The translations under genes and the position numbers were made by a program. A DNA stretch of 55,972 nt. It comes from Alphaproteobacteria bacterium (GTDB taxonomy: Bacteria > Pseudomonadota > Alphaproteobacteria > SMXQ01). The notes under the pieces were generated by a model. The model ran no database searches, had not been told where the DNA came from, and saw only the letters and a program-made list of their open reading frames with translations. Location: NCBI GenBank assembly GCA_004356985.1, contig SMXQ01000074.1:1-55972 (forward strand), written 5' to 3'. This document shows, in pieces, positions 1 to 10,930 of this stretch; positions within the stretch are counted from its first letter, which is position 1; every line of letters starts with the position of its first letter.

Positions 1-2
1 CC

Positions 3-1373
3 TTCCGTATCCTTGTGGACGACACCGCCGCGTGTTACCAGGCCTTGGGCGTGCTGCACGGCGCCTATCCGGTGGTGCCGGGGCGCTTCGATGACTACAT
101 CTCGACGCCCAAGCCCAACGGGTACTCTTCCATCCATACCTGCGTCATCGGACCCGGCCGCAACAAGATCGAAATCCAGATCCGCACCCACCTGATGCAC
201 GAAATCGCCGAGCGGGGCGTGGCCGCCCATTGGCAGTATAAACAGGGTGAAATGCCGGAACGGGAGGGCCGGAAGTTCGGCTGGATGCGGGAGCTGCTTC
301 AGATCCTCGAACACGCCGGAGGCCCGGAGGAATTCCTCGAGCACACCAAGCTGGAAATGTACCAGGACAATGTGTTCTGTTTCACGCCGCGCGGTGACCT
401 GATCAACCTGCCCAGCGGCGCGACGCCGGTCGATTTCGCCTATGCGGTGCATTCCAACATCGGCGATACCTGCGTCGGCGCCAAGATCAACGGACGGATC
501 ATGCCGCTCCGGACGGCGCTGGAAAACGGCGACCAGGTGGAGATCATCACCTCCAAGGCGCAGACTCCGTCGCCGACCTGGGAGACTTTCGTGGTCAGCG
601 GCAAGGCGCGCTCCGCCATCCGCCGCTTCATTCGGACCCGGGAGGTGCAAGAGTACACCTACCTGGGGCGGGCCATCTTAGAGAAGGCGTTCGAGGAATT
701 CGATTACACCTATTCGGACCGGGCGCTGCGCGGTGTGCTGAAGATCTTCCGCCATGACAACGTCGAAGACCTGATCGCCGCCGTGGGCTCGGGCATGCTG
801 CGGGGGCGCGAGGTTCTGGTGGCGGTCTTCCCCGGCCTCAAGGAGGAAATCGAAAGCGGAACCCGAGGCAAGGTGGTGGCCCTGGCCCATGCGCGCCGGG
901 AACGCGACCAGAAAAAGGCCGGCGGGTCGGCGGTGCCCATCAAGGGGCTCACCCCCGGCATGGCGCTTCATTACGCCAATTGCTGCCATCCGCTGCCCGG
1001 CGACCGCATCGTCGGCATCGTCACCCCGGGCAAGGGCGTGACCATCCACACCATCGATTGCGAGACCCTGGAAAGCTTTTCCGACATGTCGGAGCGTTGG
1101 CTGGATGTCGCCTGGGACGTGGAGCTGGCGGAAAATCAGGTGGGCCGAATCCATGTCACGGTGATCAACGAGCCCGGCGCGCTGTCGTCGCTGTCGACGG
1201 TGATCGCCAAGAACCTCGGAAATATCCTCAATCTCAAAATCACCCACCGTTCGGCCGACTTTTTTGAAATGGCCATCGACGTAGAGGTGGAAAATCTTAA
1301 GCATCTCAGCAATATCATCGCCGCGCTGCGCGCGACCCCGGCCATCAACTCGGTAGAGCGTGCGCGTGGGTGA
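3..1373 (+). CDS. RelA/SpoT family bifunctional (p)ppGpp synthetase/hydrolase, 5'-truncated by window edge
   Basis: Open frame from base 3; motifs YISTPKPNGYSSIHT, EIQIRTHLMHEIAERGVAAHWQYKQG (synthetase), TGS region VFCFTPRGDLINLPSGATPVDFAYAVH, C-terminal ACT. Confidence 0.95.
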   Translation, partial: FRILVDDTAACYQALGVLHGAYPVVPGRFDDYISTPKPNGYSSIHTCVIGPGRNKIEIQIRTHLMHEIAERGVAAHWQYKQGEMPEREGRKFGWMRELLQILEHAGGPEEFLEHTKLEMYQDNVFCFTPRGDLINLPSGATPVDFAYAVHSNIGDTCVGAKINGRIMPLRTALENGDQVEIITSKAQTPSPTWETFVVSGKARSAIRRFIRTREVQEYTYLGRAILEKAFEEFDYTYSDRALRGVLKIFRHDNVEDLIAAVGSGMLRGREVLVAVFPGLKEEIESGTRGKVVALAHARRERDQKKAGGSAVPIKGLTPGMALHYANCCHPLPGDRIVGIVTPGKGVTIHTIDCETLESFSDMSERWLDVAWDVELAENQVGRIHVTVINEPGALSSLSTVIAKNLGNILNLKITHRSADFFEMAIDVEVENLKHLSNIIAALRATPAINSVERARG

Positions 1374-1388
1374 GAGGTTTGCGAAACC

Positions 1389-1946
1389 GTGATATTCGGC
1401 CGCCACCATAAACCATCGCTAGGGGCGCGGGCCAGAAATCTGATCTGGCCCCGTTCAGGGTGGCTGCGCGCGACCCGGTACCTCGCCCACCGGGTCGGCC
1501 GCCTGCCGGGGACGCCTTATGCCATCGCCGCGGGCTTCGCCTGTGGCGCCGCGGCGTCCATGACACCGCTTATGGGGTTTCATTTCGTGTTGGCGGGATT
1601 GTTGGCCTGGATCATCGGCGGGTCGATCCTGGCCTCGGCCATCGGTACCGCGGTGGGCAACCCCTGGACCTTCCCCTTCATCTGGGTTTGGATTTACAAC
1701 CTGGGAAGCTGGATCCTGGGATTGACCGACGAACTCGGCAACCAGACCATCACCCCGGGCTATGTGTGGGAACATCCGATGGATGTCCTGCTTCCCATGT
1801 TGGCCGGTTCGCTGCCCACTGGGATATTGACCTGGCTGATTATTTTCCTGCCGATCCGGCACCTGGTCCGGGACTACCAGTCCCGTCGCAGCGACCGTCT
1901 GGCGCGGCGCGCGCTGGCCAGGCAAGGGTCCGGGGGCATCGAATGA
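1389..1946 (+). CDS. DUF2062 domain membrane protein
   Basis: ORF 185 aa; [26 protein letters not shown]...[14 protein letters not shown] typical of DUF2062; stop overlaps pdxJ start (ATGA). Confidence 0.8.
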   Translation: MIFGRHHKPSLGARARNLIWPRSGWLRATRYLAHRVGRLPGTPYAIAAGFACGAAASMTPLMGFHFVLAGLLAWIIGGSILASAIGTAVGNPWTFPFIWVWIYNLGSWILGLTDELGNQTITPGYVWEHPMDVLLPMLAGSLPTGILTWLIIFLPIRHLVRDYQSRRSDRLARRALARQGSGGIE

Positions 1947-2719
1947 CGGTGCCGGCGAAAGCACCCTGGCCAAGCCTGCGGTTGGGGGTCAATATCGACC
2001 ATGTGGCGACCATCAGGAATGCCCGGGGCGGGGGCCATCCGTCGCCGTTGAGGGCGGCGCGGATCGCCGCCCAGGCGGGAGCCGATGGCATCACCGCCCA
2101 TCTCCGGGAAGACCGCCGGCACATTTCCGATGACGATATCATGGCGCTCGGCCGGGAGATCGAGCTGCCGCTCAACCTGGAGATGGCGGCCACCGAAGAG
2201 ATGCTGGGCATCGCCCTGCGCCACAAGCCCCACGCGGCCTGCATCGTACCCGAAAAGCGCCGGGAACTGACCACCGAAGGCGGGCTGGACGTCGCCGGAG
2301 GCGGCGGCCGGCTTGGCGATTTCACCCGCCGGCTGGTGGGCGCGGGCATCCGCGTTTCCCTGTTCATCGACCCCGACCCCATCCAGATCGAAGCCGCCGC
2401 CGCCATGGGCGTGCCGGTGGTGGAGTTGCACACCGGCGCCTATTGCGACGCCGGTCACGGCCGGGGCGAAGCGGAACTGGCGCGGATCAGGACGGGCGCG
2501 GCCCTGGCCGCGGAAGCCGGGCTCGAATGCCATGCCGGCCATGGCTTGAGTTTCGATACCGTCGGCGCCATCGCCGCCATTCGCCAGATCGAGGAACTCA
2601 ACATCGGCCATTTCCTGATGGGGGAGGCGATCTTTTCCGGCCTGGATTCGGCGATCAAGCGCATGCGGGCCCTGATGGACAAGGCGCGGGCCGAGCTCTC
2701 CGGCCAAATGAGCGCGTGA
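1943..2719 (+). CDS. pdxJ: Pyridoxine 5'-phosphate synthase
   Basis: [65 protein letters not shown] at 1943. Confidence 0.95.
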   Translation: MTVPAKAPWPSLRLGVNIDHVATIRNARGGGHPSPLRAARIAAQAGADGITAHLREDRRHISDDDIMALGREIELPLNLEMAATEEMLGIALRHKPHAACIVPEKRRELTTEGGLDVAGGGGRLGDFTRRLVGAGIRVSLFIDPDPIQIEAAAAMGVPVVELHTGAYCDAGHGRGEAELARIRTGAALAAEAGLECHAGHGLSFDTVGAIAAIRQIEELNIGHFLMGEAIFSGLDSAIKRMRALMDKARAELSGQMSA

Positions 2720-2731
2720 GGCGCCCGACCC

Positions 2732-3136
2732 GTGATCATCGGCCTCGGCAGCGACCTCATCGACATCCGGCGCATCGGCCGCACCATCGAACGGCACGGC
2801 GAACGCTTTCTTTGCCGCATCTTCACCGACATCGAGCGCAGCAAATCGGAAAATCGCGCCAACAGGATCGCAAGCTACGCCAAGCGCTTCGCCGCCAAGG
2901 AAGCCTGCTCCAAGGCGTTGGGCACGGGGTTTCGCCGCGGCGTCTACTGGCGCGACATGGGGGTCGTGAACCTGGCTTCGGGCAAGCCGACCATGGCCCT
3001 GACCGGCGGCGCGCTGGCGCGGCTGGGCGAGATTCTTCCCGCCGGATGCGAGGCACGGATCGACGTGTCGCTGAGCGATGAACCGCCCCTGGCCCAAGCC
3101 ATCGTGGTCATCAGCGCGGTTCCCAAAACCACCTGA
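2732..3136 (+). CDS. acpS: Holo-[acyl-carrier-protein] synthase
   Basis: [32 protein letters not shown]...[22 protein letters not shown] start. Confidence 0.93.
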   Translation: MIIGLGSDLIDIRRIGRTIERHGERFLCRIFTDIERSKSENRANRIASYAKRFAAKEACSKALGTGFRRGVYWRDMGVVNLASGKPTMALTGGALARLGEILPAGCEARIDVSLSDEPPLAQAIVVISAVPKTT

Positions 3137-3254
3137 CAATGACGGCCGCGCAACGCCCATGCTTTCCCTTGACAGCGGTCATTGTCCATGCATGCTTACG
3201 CGCCCTTGGAACGAAAGTTATTCATTTAAATTCAATAGGTTAAGTGCATTTTAG

Positions 3255-4031
3255 ATGGCCCACGCGCAGCCCGAAAAGAAAACCCCGAATGGCGCCGGCG
3301 GAAAACCCGGCGGTTGGCTGGAATCCATCAAAACCGTGGTCTACGCGGTCTTGATCGCGGTGGTGGTGCGGACCTTCGCGTACGAGCCCTTCAACATTCC
3401 GTCGGGTTCGATGATGCCGACGCTTCTGGTCGGCGACTACCTGTTCGTTTCCAAACTGTCCTACGGCTACAGCCGCCATTCCCTGCCGTTCAGCCTGCCG
3501 CTGATCTCCGGGCGCCTATTCGCCTCGGTGCCCGAACGCGGGGACGTCGCCGTCTTCAAGCTGCCGACCGACAACAAGACCGATTACATCAAGCGGATCA
3601 TCGGCCTGCCCGGCGACCGCATCCAGGTGCGGGGCGGCATCCTTCATATCAACGGCACGCCGGTCAAGCGGCGGCGCATCAGTGATTGGGTCCAGCGCGA
3701 CCCATGGGGCAATGCCGTCGCCATGGCGCGCTATATGGAAACCCTTCCCAACGGCCGCGAGCATTTGATCATCGAGAAGTCCGATAGCGATCAGCTCGAC
3801 AACACGCCGGTCTATGTGGTGCCCAAGGGCCATTATTTCGCCATGGGGGATAATCGGGACGGTTCGCTGGATTCCCGCGTGCTCAACCATGTGGGCTATA
3901 TCCCGGCCGAAAATCTGGTGGGCCGCGCCGAGATCCTGTTCTTCTCGACCAACGGGAAGGCGCGCTGGTGGGAAATCTGGAAATGGCCCACGGCGACCCG
4001 ATTCTCCCGGCTTTTCACCAGCGTGAAATAA
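3255..4031 (+). CDS. lepB: Signal peptidase I
   Basis: PFNIPSGSMMPTLLVGDYLFVSK, GDVAVFKLP...DYIKRIIGLPGDRIQ, YFAMGDNRDGSLDSR. Confidence 0.95.
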   Translation: MAHAQPEKKTPNGAGGKPGGWLESIKTVVYAVLIAVVVRTFAYEPFNIPSGSMMPTLLVGDYLFVSKLSYGYSRHSLPFSLPLISGRLFASVPERGDVAVFKLPTDNKTDYIKRIIGLPGDRIQVRGGILHINGTPVKRRRISDWVQRDPWGNAVAMARYMETLPNGREHLIIEKSDSDQLDNTPVYVVPKGHYFAMGDNRDGSLDSRVLNHVGYIPAENLVGRAEILFFSTNGKARWWEIWKWPTATRFSRLFTSVK

Positions 4032-4051
4032 CCGGCGGGGTTGCGGGGCCG

Positions 4052-4804
4052 ATGGCGGATCAGGGCTGGGACAAGGGGCACCATGGGCTGCTCGGCGCCC
4101 TGGCCGAGGACCTGGGTCACCGGTTCGCCAGGCCGGAATTGCTGGCCGAGGCGTTGACCCACCGCAGCGCCGCGCAACCGGACCTTCATCGATTCGGCTA
4201 TGAACGCCTTGAATTCCTGGGTGACCGGGTATTGGACCTGGTGATCGCCGACCTGCTCTTGGAAAGTTTCCCCGATGTGCCTGAGGGAGACCTCGCGCGG
4301 CGTCTCAGCGGACTCGTCCGCCGCGAAGCGCTGGAGGAAGTAGCGGTAGCCCTCGACCTTGGGCGTTTTTTAACCCTCGCCGAGAGCGAGGCGCGCACCG
4401 GCGGGCGCGAAAACGCAGGCATTCGGGCCGATGCCTGTGAAGCCGTGATCGGCGCGCTCTATCTCGATGGGGGCCTGGCGGTAGCCCGGCGTTTCATCCT
4501 CGCCAACTGGCGGCCGTTGCTGGAGAAAGCGGGCACGGCGGCGCGCGACCCCAAGACACGTCTCCAGGAATGGGCCCAGGGGCGCAAGCTGCCCTTGCCC
4601 GATTATCGGGTGGTGGACGAGGCCGGCCCGGCTCATGATCCCGTGTTCACCATGGAGGTCGTGGTCGAAGGCGAAAAACCCGCCCGCGCCAAGGCGGGAT
4701 CGAAACGCCGGGCCGAACAGGGCGCGGCGCGGCAACTGCTGGCAAGCATCGACGGTGGCGGCGAAAGCGACGAATCGGCAACCGAGGAATCCGGCGATGA
4801 CTGA
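4052..4804 (+). CDS. rnc: Ribonuclease III
   Basis: YERLEFLGDRVLDLVIADLL signature, C-terminal dsRBD; internal ATG 4052 preferred over upstream ORF start. Confidence 0.93.
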   Translation: MADQGWDKGHHGLLGALAEDLGHRFARPELLAEALTHRSAAQPDLHRFGYERLEFLGDRVLDLVIADLLLESFPDVPEGDLARRLSGLVRREALEEVAVALDLGRFLTLAESEARTGGRENAGIRADACEAVIGALYLDGGLAVARRFILANWRPLLEKAGTAARDPKTRLQEWAQGRKLPLPDYRVVDEAGPAHDPVFTMEVVVEGEKPARAKAGSKRRAEQGAARQLLASIDGGGESDESATEESGDD

Positions 4805-5741
4805 CGGTCCAGGCCCGATCCCCGCCGAAGGCGAGAGCAAATGCGGTTTCATCGCGTTGTCGGGCGCGCCCAATGCGGGAAAATCGACCCTTCTCAACCG
4901 CATCGTCGGGACCAAGATCGCCATCGTCACGCCCAAGGTGCAGACCACCAGAGCCCGCATGTCGGGCATCGCCCTTCGCGGCCCGGCGCAACTGATCTTT
5001 ATCGACACGCCGGGCATCTTCACGGCCAAGCGCCGTCTGGAACGTGCCATGGTCGCCGCCGCTTGGTCGGGCATCACCGACGCGGATGTGGCGGTGGTGG
5101 TGGTCGATGGCGACCGCGCGGCAAAATCGCCGGCCAAGATGGACCCCGATACCGCCGACATCGTGGCCGGGTTGAAGCGCCTCGGGGCGCGGGCGGTCCT
5201 GGCCTTGAACAAGATCGACCTGGTTCGGGCGGAATCGCTGCTCGAGGTGACCCGCGTCCATGACGCGAGCGGGGTGTTCGAGCGAATTTTCATGATTTCC
5301 GCGACCACCGGCGATGGCGTCGACGACCTTGTGGATCACCTTGTCCAGGGACTCCGTCCGGGCCCCTGGCTCTATCCCGAAGACCAGCTGACCGATGTCC
5401 CCATGCGGGTGATGGCGGCCGAAATCACCCGCGAACAGGCCTTCCTCCAGCTTCACCAGGAACTCCCCTACGCCTTGACCGTGGAAACCGAAAGCTGGCA
5501 GGAGCGCGAGGACGGCGCGGTCAGAATCGACCAGATCATCTTGATCCAGCGTGAAAGCCAGAAAGGCATGGTGGTGGGCAAGGGCGGCAGCCGCATCAAG
5601 TCCATCGGCACCGCCGCCCGGGTCGAGCTGGAACAATTGTTGGGCCGCAAGGTCCACCTGTTCCTGCACGTCAAGGCGCGGCCCAACTGGATGGAGCGCC
5701 CGGAGCATTACCGCGAGATGGGGCTCGATTTCAAGGGCTGA
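4797..5741 (+). CDS. era: GTPase Era
   Basis: GAPNAGKSTLLNRIVGTKIAIVTPKVQTTR, IDTPGIF, NKIDLV, KH domain GKGGSRIKSIG; overlaps rnc end. Confidence 0.95.
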   Translation: MTDGPGPIPAEGESKCGFIALSGAPNAGKSTLLNRIVGTKIAIVTPKVQTTRARMSGIALRGPAQLIFIDTPGIFTAKRRLERAMVAAAWSGITDADVAVVVVDGDRAAKSPAKMDPDTADIVAGLKRLGARAVLALNKIDLVRAESLLEVTRVHDASGVFERIFMISATTGDGVDDLVDHLVQGLRPGPWLYPEDQLTDVPMRVMAAEITREQAFLQLHQELPYALTVETESWQEREDGAVRIDQIILIQRESQKGMVVGKGGSRIKSIGTAARVELEQLLGRKVHLFLHVKARPNWMERPEHYREMGLDFKG

Positions 5742-5784
5742 ATTGGCATCGAGCCCGGCCTGGGATTGGTGGTATAGGGCGGCT

Positions 5785-6531
5785 ATGGAATGGCGCGATC
5801 AAGGCTTGGTGTTGTCAGCCCGCAAGCACGGGGAAACGGCCGCGATCGTCAGCCTGCTCAGCCCCGCACAAGGGCGCCATCTGGGCCTTGTCCGGGGCGG
5901 ACAGTCGCGCCGCCGCCAGGGATTGCTCCAGCCCGGCAACCTGGTCGACGCCCATTGGCGGGCGCGCCTGGAAGAGCATCTCGGCACCTTCACCCTGGAG
6001 GCTATTCACGGCTTTTCGGCGGTGGTTCTGGATGACCCGCTGCGTCTCAAGGGCCTGAGCGCGGCGTTGGCGCTGCTCGACGCCGGGCTGGCCGAGCGCG
6101 AAGCCCATGAAGGCATTTTCCATGGGACCATCGCCCTGTTGCGCGCGCTGGAAGCGGCGCCGGGCAGGGGCGGAGAGGATGGCGCGCGCGGCTGGATCGC
6201 CGGCTACGTGCGCTGGGAGCTGGGCCTGCTCGACTGCCTTGGTTTTGGCCTCGATCTTTCCGCCTGCGCCGCCACCGGGACGACCGAGGACCTGGTCTAC
6301 GTCTCACCGCGGTCGGGCCGCGCCGTAAGCCGGGATGCCGGTGCGCCCTACCGGGAGAAACTGCTGGCGCTGCCGGCTTTCCTCATGGACCCCGAGGCCG
6401 TGCCAAGCCGCATGGATATCGCCGCCGGCCTGGCACTCACCGGGTATTTCCTCCAAAGCCATCATTTCGCCGCGGCGGGCCGGGCCATGCCCGCGGCGCG
6501 AAACCGCTTCATTGATGCGGTCGGGAAATGA
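5785..6531 (+). CDS. recO: DNA repair protein RecO
   Basis: MEWRDQGLVLSARKHGETAAIVSLLSPAQGRHLGLVRGGQSRR; position after era. Confidence 0.92.
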   Translation: MEWRDQGLVLSARKHGETAAIVSLLSPAQGRHLGLVRGGQSRRRQGLLQPGNLVDAHWRARLEEHLGTFTLEAIHGFSAVVLDDPLRLKGLSAALALLDAGLAEREAHEGIFHGTIALLRALEAAPGRGGEDGARGWIAGYVRWELGLLDCLGFGLDLSACAATGTTEDLVYVSPRSGRAVSRDAGAPYREKLLALPAFLMDPEAVPSRMDIAAGLALTGYFLQSHHFAAAGRAMPAARNRFIDAVGK

Positions 6532-6582
6532 GCTACTATATGTTGTGTTATCTTGTGTTTTTAACCTCCGCGTAGGGGTGCC

Positions 6583-8811
6583 TTGCCCATGGCCGCAGCC
6601 GCATCCGAAACCACCGTCCTGGACACCCCGCTGGCCGACGCGCTGGGCGAGCGCTACCTCTCCTACGCCTTGGCGACCATCATGTCGCGCTCCCTGCCCG
6701 ACGTGCGCGACGGGCTCAAGCCGGTCCATCGGCGCCTGCTCTTTGCCATGCTCAAGCTCAGGCTGGATCCCACCACCGGGTTCAAGAAATGCGCCCGGGT
6801 GGTGGGCGATGTCATCGGCAAATATCATCCCCATGGCGACGCCGCCGTCTACGACGCGCTGGTGCGCCTCGCCCAGTCCTTTGCAGTGCGTTACCCGCTG
6901 GTGGACGGCCAGGGGAATTTCGGCAACATCGACGGCGATAACGCGGCCGCCATGCGCTACACCGAGGCCCGGCTGACGGCGGTGGCGAGCGCGCTTCTCG
7001 CCGGCATCGACGAGGACGCGGTCGATTTCCGCGAGACCTATGATGGCGAGGAAAGCGAGCCCGTCGTCCTGCCCGCCGCCTTTCCCAATCTGCTGGCCAA
7101 TGGCGCCACGGGCATCGCCGTCGGCATGGCGACCTCCATCCCGCCCCACAACGCGGGCGAACTGTGCGACGCGCTTTTGCACCTCATCAAGCACCCCAAG
7201 GCGACCATCTCCAAGCTCGCCCAATTCGTGCCCGGGCCCGATTTTCCCACCGGCGGCGTGCTGGTGGAGCCCCGCGGCGCCATTATCGACGCCTACAAGA
7301 CCGGCCGCGGCGGCTTTCGCCTGCGTGCGCGTTGGCAGGTGGAAAAGCTTCCCCAGGGCCGCTATCAGGTGGTGGTCACCGAGATTCCCTGGCAGGTGCA
7401 GAAATCCCGGCTGATGGAAAAGGTGGCGGCATTGATGGAGGCGCGCAGGCTGCCCCTGGTGGGCGATATCCGCGACGAATCGGCGGAAGAGGTGCGGCTC
7501 GTCATCGAACCCAGGGCGCGCGGCGTCGAACCCGAACACCTCATGGCCCAGTTGTTCCAGCTCACCGAGCTGGAGACCCGGGTCGCCTTCAACATGAACG
7601 TGCTCGACGCCGACCAGACGCCGCGGGTGCTGAACTTAGCCGAGGTGTTGGCCGCGTTCCTCGACCATCGCCACGTGGTGCTCAAGCGCACCACCGCCTT
7701 CCGGCTTGCCAAGATCGAAGCTCGGATCGAGGTTCTCGGCGGCTACCTCGCCGCTTACGGCAATCTCGATCTCGTCATCAAGATCATCCGCGAGGAAGAC
7801 CAACCCAAGCCGAAACTGACCAAGGCCTTGAAGATCACCGATGTCCAGGCGGAGGCGATCCTCAACATGCGCCTGCGCGCCTTGCGCAAGTTGGACGAGG
7901 CGGAAATCCGCCAAGAGCACACCCGCCTGACCAAGCAAGCCCGGGAGCTCGGCGTCCTTCTCAAGGACGAAAAGCAGCGCTGGCGCCTGATCGCGGCGGA
8001 GATCCGCAAGACGCGGGCGGCCTTCGGCGCCAAGACCGAGTTGGGAAAGCGGCGAACGGAAATCGCCGCGCCGCCGGCGGCGGTGGTGATCCCCATCGAC
8101 GTCGCGGTGGAAAAGGAGCCGCTGACCATCGTCTGTTCGGCCAAGGGGTGGATCCGCGCCTTCAAGGGCCATCTCGAGGCCGGCGCCGAGGTCAAGTACA
8201 AGGACGGCGACGGGCCCGCCTACCGGTTGCATGGGGAAACCACCGACAAGCTGATCCTGTTCGCGACCGATGGGCGTTTCTATACGCTTGGTTGCGACCG
8301 TCTGCCGCCCGGCCGCGGCAATGGCGAACCGGTGCGCCTGATGTTCGATCTGTCCAACGACCACGATATCGTCGCCCTCCTGGTGCACCGGCCCGGCCGT
8401 AAGCTGGTCGTGGTGTCCAGCGACGGGCGCGGATTCATCGCCGCCGAGGACGGCGTGATCGCCCAGACCCGGGGCGGCAAGCGGGTTCTCAACGTGCGCG
8501 GCGATGTCGAGGCCCAGGCCTGCGTGCCGGTGGACGGCGACCATGTCGCGGTGATCGGCGAGAACCGCAAGCTGCTGGTTTTTCCGCTGTCTGAATTGCC
8601 CGAGATGGCGCGCGGCCGCGGCGTCAAGCTGCAGTCCTACCGTGATGGCGGGCTGTCCGATATCACCACCTTCCATCTGGCGGCGGGGCTGTCGTGGAGC
8701 CTTGGCGCGCGCACCCGCACGGAGACCGATCTCGCCGCCTGGATCGGCAAGCGGGCCCAGGCAGGGCGCCTGCCGCCCAAGGGCTTCCCGCGCACCAACC
8801 GCTTTTCGTGA
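6583..8811 (+). CDS. parC: DNA topoisomerase IV subunit A
   Basis: [61 protein letters not shown], active-site [10 protein letters not shown]. Confidence 0.95.
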   Translation: MPMAAAASETTVLDTPLADALGERYLSYALATIMSRSLPDVRDGLKPVHRRLLFAMLKLRLDPTTGFKKCARVVGDVIGKYHPHGDAAVYDALVRLAQSFAVRYPLVDGQGNFGNIDGDNAAAMRYTEARLTAVASALLAGIDEDAVDFRETYDGEESEPVVLPAAFPNLLANGATGIAVGMATSIPPHNAGELCDALLHLIKHPKATISKLAQFVPGPDFPTGGVLVEPRGAIIDAYKTGRGGFRLRARWQVEKLPQGRYQVVVTEIPWQVQKSRLMEKVAALMEARRLPLVGDIRDESAEEVRLVIEPRARGVEPEHLMAQLFQLTELETRVAFNMNVLDADQTPRVLNLAEVLAAFLDHRHVVLKRTTAFRLAKIEARIEVLGGYLAAYGNLDLVIKIIREEDQPKPKLTKALKITDVQAEAILNMRLRALRKLDEAEIRQEHTRLTKQARELGVLLKDEKQRWRLIAAEIRKTRAAFGAKTELGKRRTEIAAPPAAVVIPIDVAVEKEPLTIVCSAKGWIRAFKGHLEAGAEVKYKDGDGPAYRLHGETTDKLILFATDGRFYTLGCDRLPPGRGNGEPVRLMFDLSNDHDIVALLVHRPGRKLVVVSSDGRGFIAAEDGVIAQTRGGKRVLNVRGDVEAQACVPVDGDHVAVIGENRKLLVFPLSELPEMARGRGVKLQSYRDGGLSDITTFHLAAGLSWSLGARTRTETDLAAWIGKRAQAGRLPPKGFPRTNRFS

Positions 8812-8979
8812 CGCCCCCAGGGCGCCCGGGCGGAGGGCCGGGCCGATTTGAAAAGATGGACGTGTTTTGCGTGGTCGGCTAGCGTGGATCCCCATGTTAA
8901 ATAAACTTTAATGATAGATGCCCAAGGTATTGAATTCTGCGATTCTGGCATTTGATGTCGCTGGAGAGGAGGGGCGCCG

Positions 8980-9609
8980 ATGGGGGCGAGAGTTAAGCAT
9001 GCGATAGGCGCTCTTTTCGGTTGTGTCCTGGGGTTCGGGGCCAGCGTGACTCTGCAAAATACCGCCGGCCCTTCGACGGCCTCCGCCCCTTCACCGGCCG
9101 GAATGGTCATGGGGATAACCTTCTCCAAGGCCCATGCGGACAGCAAACGGAGGAAAAGAACCCGGGCAAGGAAGGCCGCGGCGCGAAAGGCTGAAGAAAA
9201 GCGCCTTGAGGAAGCCGACAAGAAGCTCGAGGGCATTAGGAGGGCAACCCTGCCCGCCAATTGCGTCAAGGATTTCAATGCATCGGCTACTTATGCAACG
9301 GAAACCTACCTCTGTGGCGGCATGTATTATCAGCGCTACGAGGAAAACGGGGTCACCGGCTTCGAGGGTCATGCCGTCGGCTTGGATCGTGGGGCAATCA
9401 AAAGGGCGCAAGCGCGCCGGGCGGAAGCGCGGCGGGCGAAAGCCAAGATGAAGCTCCAGGTGACCAGGCGGGCCGACCTGCCCGCCAATTGCGTCTATGA
9501 TACCTATGTCTCGGCCGCCACTAACTCCGACGTCTATGCCTGCGGCGGCGTCCGTTACCGGCAATACCAGGAAAAAGGGGTCACCGGCTACGAGGTGGTC
9601 AAACCCTGA
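8980..9609 (+). CDS. Secreted protein with two copies of a ~45-aa two-cysteine repeat; paralogue of 10931..11584
   Basis: N-terminal hydrophobic segment; repeats LPANCVKDF..SATYATETYLCGGMYYQRYEENGVTGFE and LPANCVYDTYVSAATNSDVYACGGVRYRQYQEKGVTGYEVV; RBS gagagg. Confidence 0.8.
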   Translation: MGARVKHAIGALFGCVLGFGASVTLQNTAGPSTASAPSPAGMVMGITFSKAHADSKRRKRTRARKAAARKAEEKRLEEADKKLEGIRRATLPANCVKDFNASATYATETYLCGGMYYQRYEENGVTGFEGHAVGLDRGAIKRAQARRAEARRAKAKMKLQVTRRADLPANCVYDTYVSAATNSDVYACGGVRYRQYQEKGVTGYEVVKP

Positions 9610-9756
9610 ACGCCGCCGCCGCCCGGCCCATGGCGGCCCGGTGTTCGGCGATGACGGCGATCAACTCAACAGGCCCCGGGGGCCTATCGCACCTGTAGAG
9701 CACTCGCCGGCCGAAGGGTTCGATCGGGCCGGATAACGCCCTAAGGAAATGTCCTC

Positions 9757-10560
9757 TCAATTCCTCTTGTGCTTGGCCTGCCATCGCCGCGCCATCTTCT
9801 TGGCTTGGGCAATTTGGGCGGGGTTCATGCGCGCGGCGACCGTGTTGCGGGATTCGCCAGCCCCCTTGTCTCCGCTTGCCGCCGCCAAACTCAGCCACAT
9901 ATGAGCGAAAACATAGTCCTGTGGTACGCCTTGGCCGTTGAGATACAACCCACCGAGGAGGTATTGGGCTTTGGCGTATCCCCGTTCGGCGGCCAAGCGG
10001 TACCACTTCATCGCCGCGGCGTAGTCCTGCGGGACGCCCCGGCCTTGGCCGTGCATGATGCCGAGGGTGGTCAGGGCGGTGGCATCACCCCGATCGGCGG
10101 CCTTGGCAAACCACTTCAACGCCTCGGCGTTATCCTGGGGCACCCCTTGGCCGTCCAGGTACATCCTCCCGAGCCTCGATTGGGCGAAGGCATCACCCTG
10201 CTCGGCGGCCAAGCGGAACCACTGCAACGCCTCGCCATGGTCCTGGAGGACGCCGTGGCCGTTGCGATACATGATGCCGAGGTTGAATTGGGCGCTGGCA
10301 TACCCCTGTTCGGCGGCCTTACGGTACCATTTCACCGCCTGGGTGTCGTTCCGTGGAACACCCCACCCATTGTTGTACATGAAGCCGAGGTTGTATTGGG
10401 CGGCGGCATTTCCCCTTGCGGCAAGGGGCCGCCATTCCCTTAGGGCGGTGGCGTGGTCGCCACGGAGGTAGGCATCTACCCCCTTCTTGGCATCCTGCGC
10501 CGTCGCCGGCACCACCACCGCCAGTCCAAGCACCAAGGCTAAAGCCGTTCGTGTCAACAT
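9757..10560 (-). CDS. Secreted Sel1-repeat (TPR-like) protein
   Basis: Signal peptide MLTRTALALVLGLAVVVPATAQ then successive AEQGxAxAQxxLGxMYxxGxGVPQDxxxAxKWxRLAA repeats. Confidence 0.9.
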   Translation of the reverse strand: MLTRTALALVLGLAVVVPATAQDAKKGVDAYLRGDHATALREWRPLAARGNAAAQYNLGFMYNNGWGVPRNDTQAVKWYRKAAEQGYASAQFNLGIMYRNGHGVLQDHGEALQWFRLAAEQGDAFAQSRLGRMYLDGQGVPQDNAEALKWFAKAADRGDATALTTLGIMHGQGRGVPQDYAAAMKWYRLAAERGYAKAQYLLGGLYLNGQGVPQDYVFAHMWLSLAAASGDKGAGESRNTVAARMNPAQIAQAKKMARRWQAKHKRN

Positions 10561-10930
10561 AGCCGTCCCCTCACTTCGAAGCGCTGAATTTTCACAGCCT
10601 ACGCCCCATCCCCTAAGAATTTCAAGGAAACCCCCCGGCGCGGCTGGGAGACTTCTCATGCGCCGCGTGGCGGGCTCCCAGATCGCAGGGGTGCTGGCCG
10701 ACGGCGGGCGGAGCGGGGAGAGGCGTGGCGGGCGCCGCGCGGCGCCCGGCGGGGCCATCTGCCAAAGGCGCGCGCCAACAGCGCCATTGAAACCACCATG
10801 AATGCCGCTTAGCCTCAGCACCCAGCGATGCTTGGTGCGCCTTTTTCAACGAAGAGCGGGACAATCCAGGTTCGATTGCGATGCCCATTGGCGGTCAATG
10901 GGTATGAAGTCGCTGGAAAGGAGAGCGCCC

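Noticed and set aside
1874-3160. 428-aa minus-strand ORF opposite pdxJ/acpS
   Set aside because: Antisense shadow; no family motif.
9671-9685. aggccccgggggcct as a terminator for the first repeat protein
   Set aside because: No loop-forming centre and no T-tract; likely just a GC palindrome.
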